64,000 nt of DNA, from NCBI RefSeq assembly GCF_001742165.1, contig NZ_CP016443.1, positions 3,162,001-3,226,000 on the forward strand, written 5' to 3'. Shown here piece by piece: positions 61,849 to 64,000 of this stretch. The DNA comes from Burkholderia stabilis (GTDB lineage: Bacteria > Pseudomonadota > Gammaproteobacteria > Burkholderiales > Burkholderiaceae). How positions within the stretch are numbered: position 1 is the stretch's first letter; each line of letters opens with the position of its first letter. Made by a program: the position numbers and the translations under genes. Under the pieces are notes generated by a model that was not told the DNA's origin, did not search any database, and was given only the letters and a program-made list of their open reading frames with translations.

Positions 61849-62295
61849 ATGAGTTTGAAAGAGCAGATCAGCGAAGACATGAAGGCCGCGATGCGCGCGA
61901 AGGACAGCGAGCGTCTGGCGACGATTCGCCTGCTGATGGCCGCGATCAAGCAGCGTGAGGTCGATGATCGGGTCACGCTCGACGACGCGGGCATCACGGC
62001 CGTGATCGACAAGATGATCAAGCAGCGCAAGGATTCGATCAGCCAGTTCCAGGCCGCCAACCGCGACGACCTCGTCGCGAAGGAGCAGGCCGAGCTGGTC
62101 GTGCTGGGCGGCTACATGCCCGCGCAGCTGTCGGACGCCGAAGTGGCTGCCGAAGTCCAGGCCGCGGTCGCGCAAACCGGCGCAGCCGGCCCGCAGGACA
62201 TGGGCAAGGTGATGGGCGTGCTGAAGGGCAAGCTCGCCGGCCGCGCCGACATGACGGCCGTTTCCGCGCAGGTCAAGGCCGCACTCACGAAGTAA
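61849..62295 (+). CDS. yqeY: GatB/YqeY domain protein
   Basis: 148 residues, mostly helical, with the YqeY pattern LKEQISEDMKAAMRAKDSERLATIR (3-27, shown in part) and LGGYMPAQLSDAEV (about 85-98). The domain is shared with the tail of GatB (tRNA-dependent amidotransferase), but its own role is unknown; it may bind tRNA. It sits between rpsU and dnaG, as in many beta-proteobacteria. Start ATG 61849; ribosome-binding site GGTGAAAG is weak. A hairpin separates it from dnaG. Confidence 0.92.
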   Translation: MSLKEQISEDMKAAMRAKDSERLATIRLLMAAIKQREVDDRVTLDDAGITAVIDKMIKQRKDSISQFQAANRDDLVAKEQAELVVLGGYMPAQLSDAEVAAEVQAAVAQTGAAGPQDMGKVMGVLKGKLAGRADMTAVSAQVKAALTK

Positions 62296-62303
62296 AACCT
62301 GTT

Positions 62304-62351
62304 CCCGGTGCGCGCAGCGATGCGCGCGCCGGGCATCGTATTGTCTTTTTT
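62304..62351 (+). terminator. Hairpin and T run between yqeY and dnaG
   Basis: CCCGGTGCGCGC (62304-62315) pairs with GCGCGCGCCGGG (62322-62333; one mismatch), then TCTTTTTT at 62344-62351, 10 nt beyond the stem. It may be a partial terminator that lowers dnaG expression. Confidence 0.5.
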
Positions 62352-62365
62352 CGCTCGATCCCACG

Positions 62366-64000
62366 GTGATTCCGCACTCGTTCCTGCAGGATTTGCTGAA
62401 CCGCGTCGATATCGTCGACGTGGTGGGCCGGTACGTGCAGCTCAAGAAGGGCGGCGCCAATTTCATGGGGCTGTGCCCGTTCCACAACGAGAAAAGCCCG
62501 TCGTTTACCGTCAGCCCGACCAAGCAGTTCTATCACTGCTTCGGCTGCGGCGCGCACGGCACGGCGATTGGCTTCCTGATGGAGCATGCGGGGCTCACGT
62601 TCCCGGAAGCCGTGCAGGAACTCGCGCAGTCCGTCGGGCTGACCGTGCCGCACGAGCCGTCGATGCGCGGCGGCGGTGGAGGAGGCGGTGGCGGTGACTA
62701 TCCGGCGCCCGTGTCGAAATCAGTCGCGACCGCGTTGTCCGACGCGATGACTGCCGCGTGCGATTACTACCGCAAGCAGCTGCGCGGCGCGACCGTCGCG
62801 ATCCAGTACCTGAAGAACCGGGGCCTGACCGGCGAGATCGCCGCGCGCTTCGGGCTCGGTTATGCGCCGGACGGCTGGCAGAATCTCGAAGCCGCGTTCC
62901 CGGACTACCGCGACGAGTCGCTCGTCGAGTCGGGGCTTGTGATCGTCAGCGAGAAAACCGATGCGCAGGGCGCCGCGCGCCGCTACGACCGGTTCCGCGA
63001 GCGGATCATGTTCCCGATCCGCAACGTGAAGGGGCAGGTGATCGGCTTCGGCGGCCGCGTGCTCGGCAGCGGCGAGCCGAAGTACCTGAACTCGCCCGAG
63101 ACGCCGCTGTTCAACAAGGGCAGCGAACTGTACGGCCTGTTCGAGGCGCGGCTCGCCATTCGCGAGCGCAAGTACGTGCTGGTCGTCGAGGGCTACATGG
63201 ACGTCGTCGCGCTCGCGCAGCTGGGGTTCCCGAACGCGGTCGCGACGCTCGGCACCGCATGTACGCCGATTCACGTGCAGAAGCTGCTGCGCCAGACCGA
63301 CACGGTCATTTTCAGTTTCGACGGCGACTCGGCGGGGCGGCGTGCGGCCCGGCGAGCGCTCGAGGCATGTCTGCCGCATGCGGCGGACAACCGTACGATC
63401 CGGTTCCTTTTTCTGCCGACCGAGCATGATCCGGACAGCTATGTACGCGAATTTGGCGCCGATGCGTTCTCCGACCAGGTCGAGCGCGCGATGCCGCTGT
63501 CGCAATTTCTGCTGAACGAAGCCATTGCCGGCAAGGCGCTCGATCAGCCGGAAGGCCGCGCGAAGGCGCTGTTCGATGCGAAGCCGCTGCTGCAGGCGCT
63601 GCCCGCGAACGCGTTGCGCGCGCAGATCATGCACATGTTCGCGGACCGTCTCGACATCCCGTTCGAAGAGGTCGCGGGGCTGTCCGACGTCGATACGCGG
63701 ATCGCGGCGCCGCCGCGCCAGGCTCCGGCGCGCAGCGAGCGCCGCCGCGTGACGGACAGCGAAAAGCGCGCGTTGCGAACGCTGGTGATGCATCCGCGCA
63801 TCGCGTCGCAGCTCGACGACGAACAGATTGCGACCCTGCGAGCGTTGCCGCGCATCGGCGAGCTGTTCGCGGAGGTGGTCGACCACGCGCGTGCGCTGGG
63901 CGACGGCGCGGAGTTCCGGCTGCTGTCGGACGTCCTGCGGACGTCCTCGAACGGGGCGACTTACGAGGAAATCTTCCGCGAAATTCTGGACTATGATGAA
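62366..64000 (+). CDS. dnaG: DNA primase DnaG (partial, runs off the right edge)
   Basis: The first 545 codons are seen; the stop lies beyond the window. GTG 62366 is the start; no ATG fits. The CHC2 zinc finger has Cys37, His40, Cys58 and Cys61 (CPFH ... CFGC), the RNA polymerase core follows, with TOPRIM motifs VVEGYMDVVAL (about 272-282) and FDGDSAGR (about 313-320), and the C-terminal helicase-binding domain begins near residue 470. A run of nine glycines (62669-62695) joins the zinc finger to the core. It makes RNA primers with DnaB at the fork. rpoD is expected next. Confidence 0.95.
   Translation, partial: MIPHSFLQDLLNRVDIVDVVGRYVQLKKGGANFMGLCPFHNEKSPSFTVSPTKQFYHCFGCGAHGTAIGFLMEHAGLTFPEAVQELAQSVGLTVPHEPSMRGGGGGGGGGDYPAPVSKSVATALSDAMTAACDYYRKQLRGATVAIQYLKNRGLTGEIAARFGLGYAPDGWQNLEAAFPDYRDESLVESGLVIVSEKTDAQGAARRYDRFRERIMFPIRNVKGQVIGFGGRVLGSGEPKYLNSPETPLFNKGSELYGLFEARLAIRERKYVLVVEGYMDVVALAQLGFPNAVATLGTACTPIHVQKLLRQTDTVIFSFDGDSAGRRAARRALEACLPHAADNRTIRFLFLPTEHDPDSYVREFGADAFSDQVERAMPLSQFLLNEAIAGKALDQPEGRAKALFDAKPLLQALPANALRAQIMHMFADRLDIPFEEVAGLSDVDTRIAAPPRQAPARSERRRVTDSEKRALRTLVMHPRIASQLDDEQIATLRALPRIGELFAEVVDHARALGDGAEFRLLSDVLRTSSNGATYEEIFREILDYDE

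Noticed and set aside
1..64000. CRISPR arrays, insertion sequences, prophage genes, tRNA or rRNA genes
   Set aside because: No regularly spaced repeats, transposase or integrase patterns, cloverleaf candidates or rRNA stretches were noticed on reading; small ones could still be missed.

Overview
The window (about two-thirds G+C, strongly G/C-ending codons) reads as a Burkholderia cepacia complex replicon. The best taxonomic marks are the 3' end of the cepacian exopolysaccharide cluster (bceF-bceK) at 1-6095, an FKBP close to the B. pseudomallei Mip-like protein BpML1, a BPSS1780-family membrane protein, and the polA ... xseB-ispA-dxs ... rpsU-yqeY-dnaG block. From memory of related genomes, this gene set lies on the second chromosome of Burkholderia; if so, essential genes (polA, ispA, dxs, tsaD, rpsU, dnaG) sit on chromosome 2 here. 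No prophage, insertion sequence, CRISPR array, tRNA or rRNA was recognised.

Layout. 1-6.1 kb: the tail of a tyrosine kinase gene followed by four glycosyltransferases and a polymerase-like membrane protein, in part translationally coupled. 6.2-15.7 kb: two MFS efflux pumps, one divergent from an HxlR regulator with twin operator-like sites, an AraC regulator, an FKBP, a PF10118-type metal-dependent hydrolase, a VpsR-like sigma-54 activator and a GtrA protein. 15.7-16.9 kb: a 1.1 kb stretch without a convincing gene. 16.9-26 kb: an orphan amino-acid binding protein, a Xre/RES toxin-antitoxin pair, a metallophosphatase, small metabolic genes, a GH13/TreZ-like protein that has lost its catalytic residues, a stand-alone ThiE-like domain and a CNNM-type membrane protein. 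26-31 kb: a degenerate histidine kinase, a DMT permease, a LysR/tautomerase divergent pair and a CYTH-CHAD protein. 31-34.4 kb: modE facing modABC, with a ModE-box-like palindrome before modA. 34.4-38 kb: a PAP2 phosphatase, a PHB-depolymerase-like esterase, a DUF3563 micro-protein gene behind a perfect 15-bp inverted repeat with TATAAT in its loop, and the ohr/ohrR peroxide-stress pair.

38-64 kb: mostly core metabolism. It holds thrB with a BPSS1780-family gene, a DUF2782-type protein, amn, a low-GC FkbM methyltransferase, a second tautomerase with a GlxA-type regulator, a LOG-family gene whose start codon is one base from that of polA, ndh, a Tat-exported dienelactone hydrolase, a sulfurtransferase, a Rieske oxygenase, the isoprenoid operon xseB-ispA-dxs, folE2, tsaD, an HI0933-type flavoprotein, and the macromolecular-synthesis operon rpsU-yqeY-dnaG. 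dnaG starts at GTG and runs off the right edge.

No wholly new multi-gene system is evident. The most unusual items are the two apparent pseudo-enzymes (GH13 at 22.3-24.0 kb, histidine kinase at 26.1-26.9 kb), the inverted-repeat promoter before the DUF3563 gene, the Xre/RES operator, the large leader of the VpsR-like activator close to the EPS cluster, and an unclassified 311-residue protein at 8.2-9.1 kb. All assignments come from reading the sequence and from family knowledge; no search was run.
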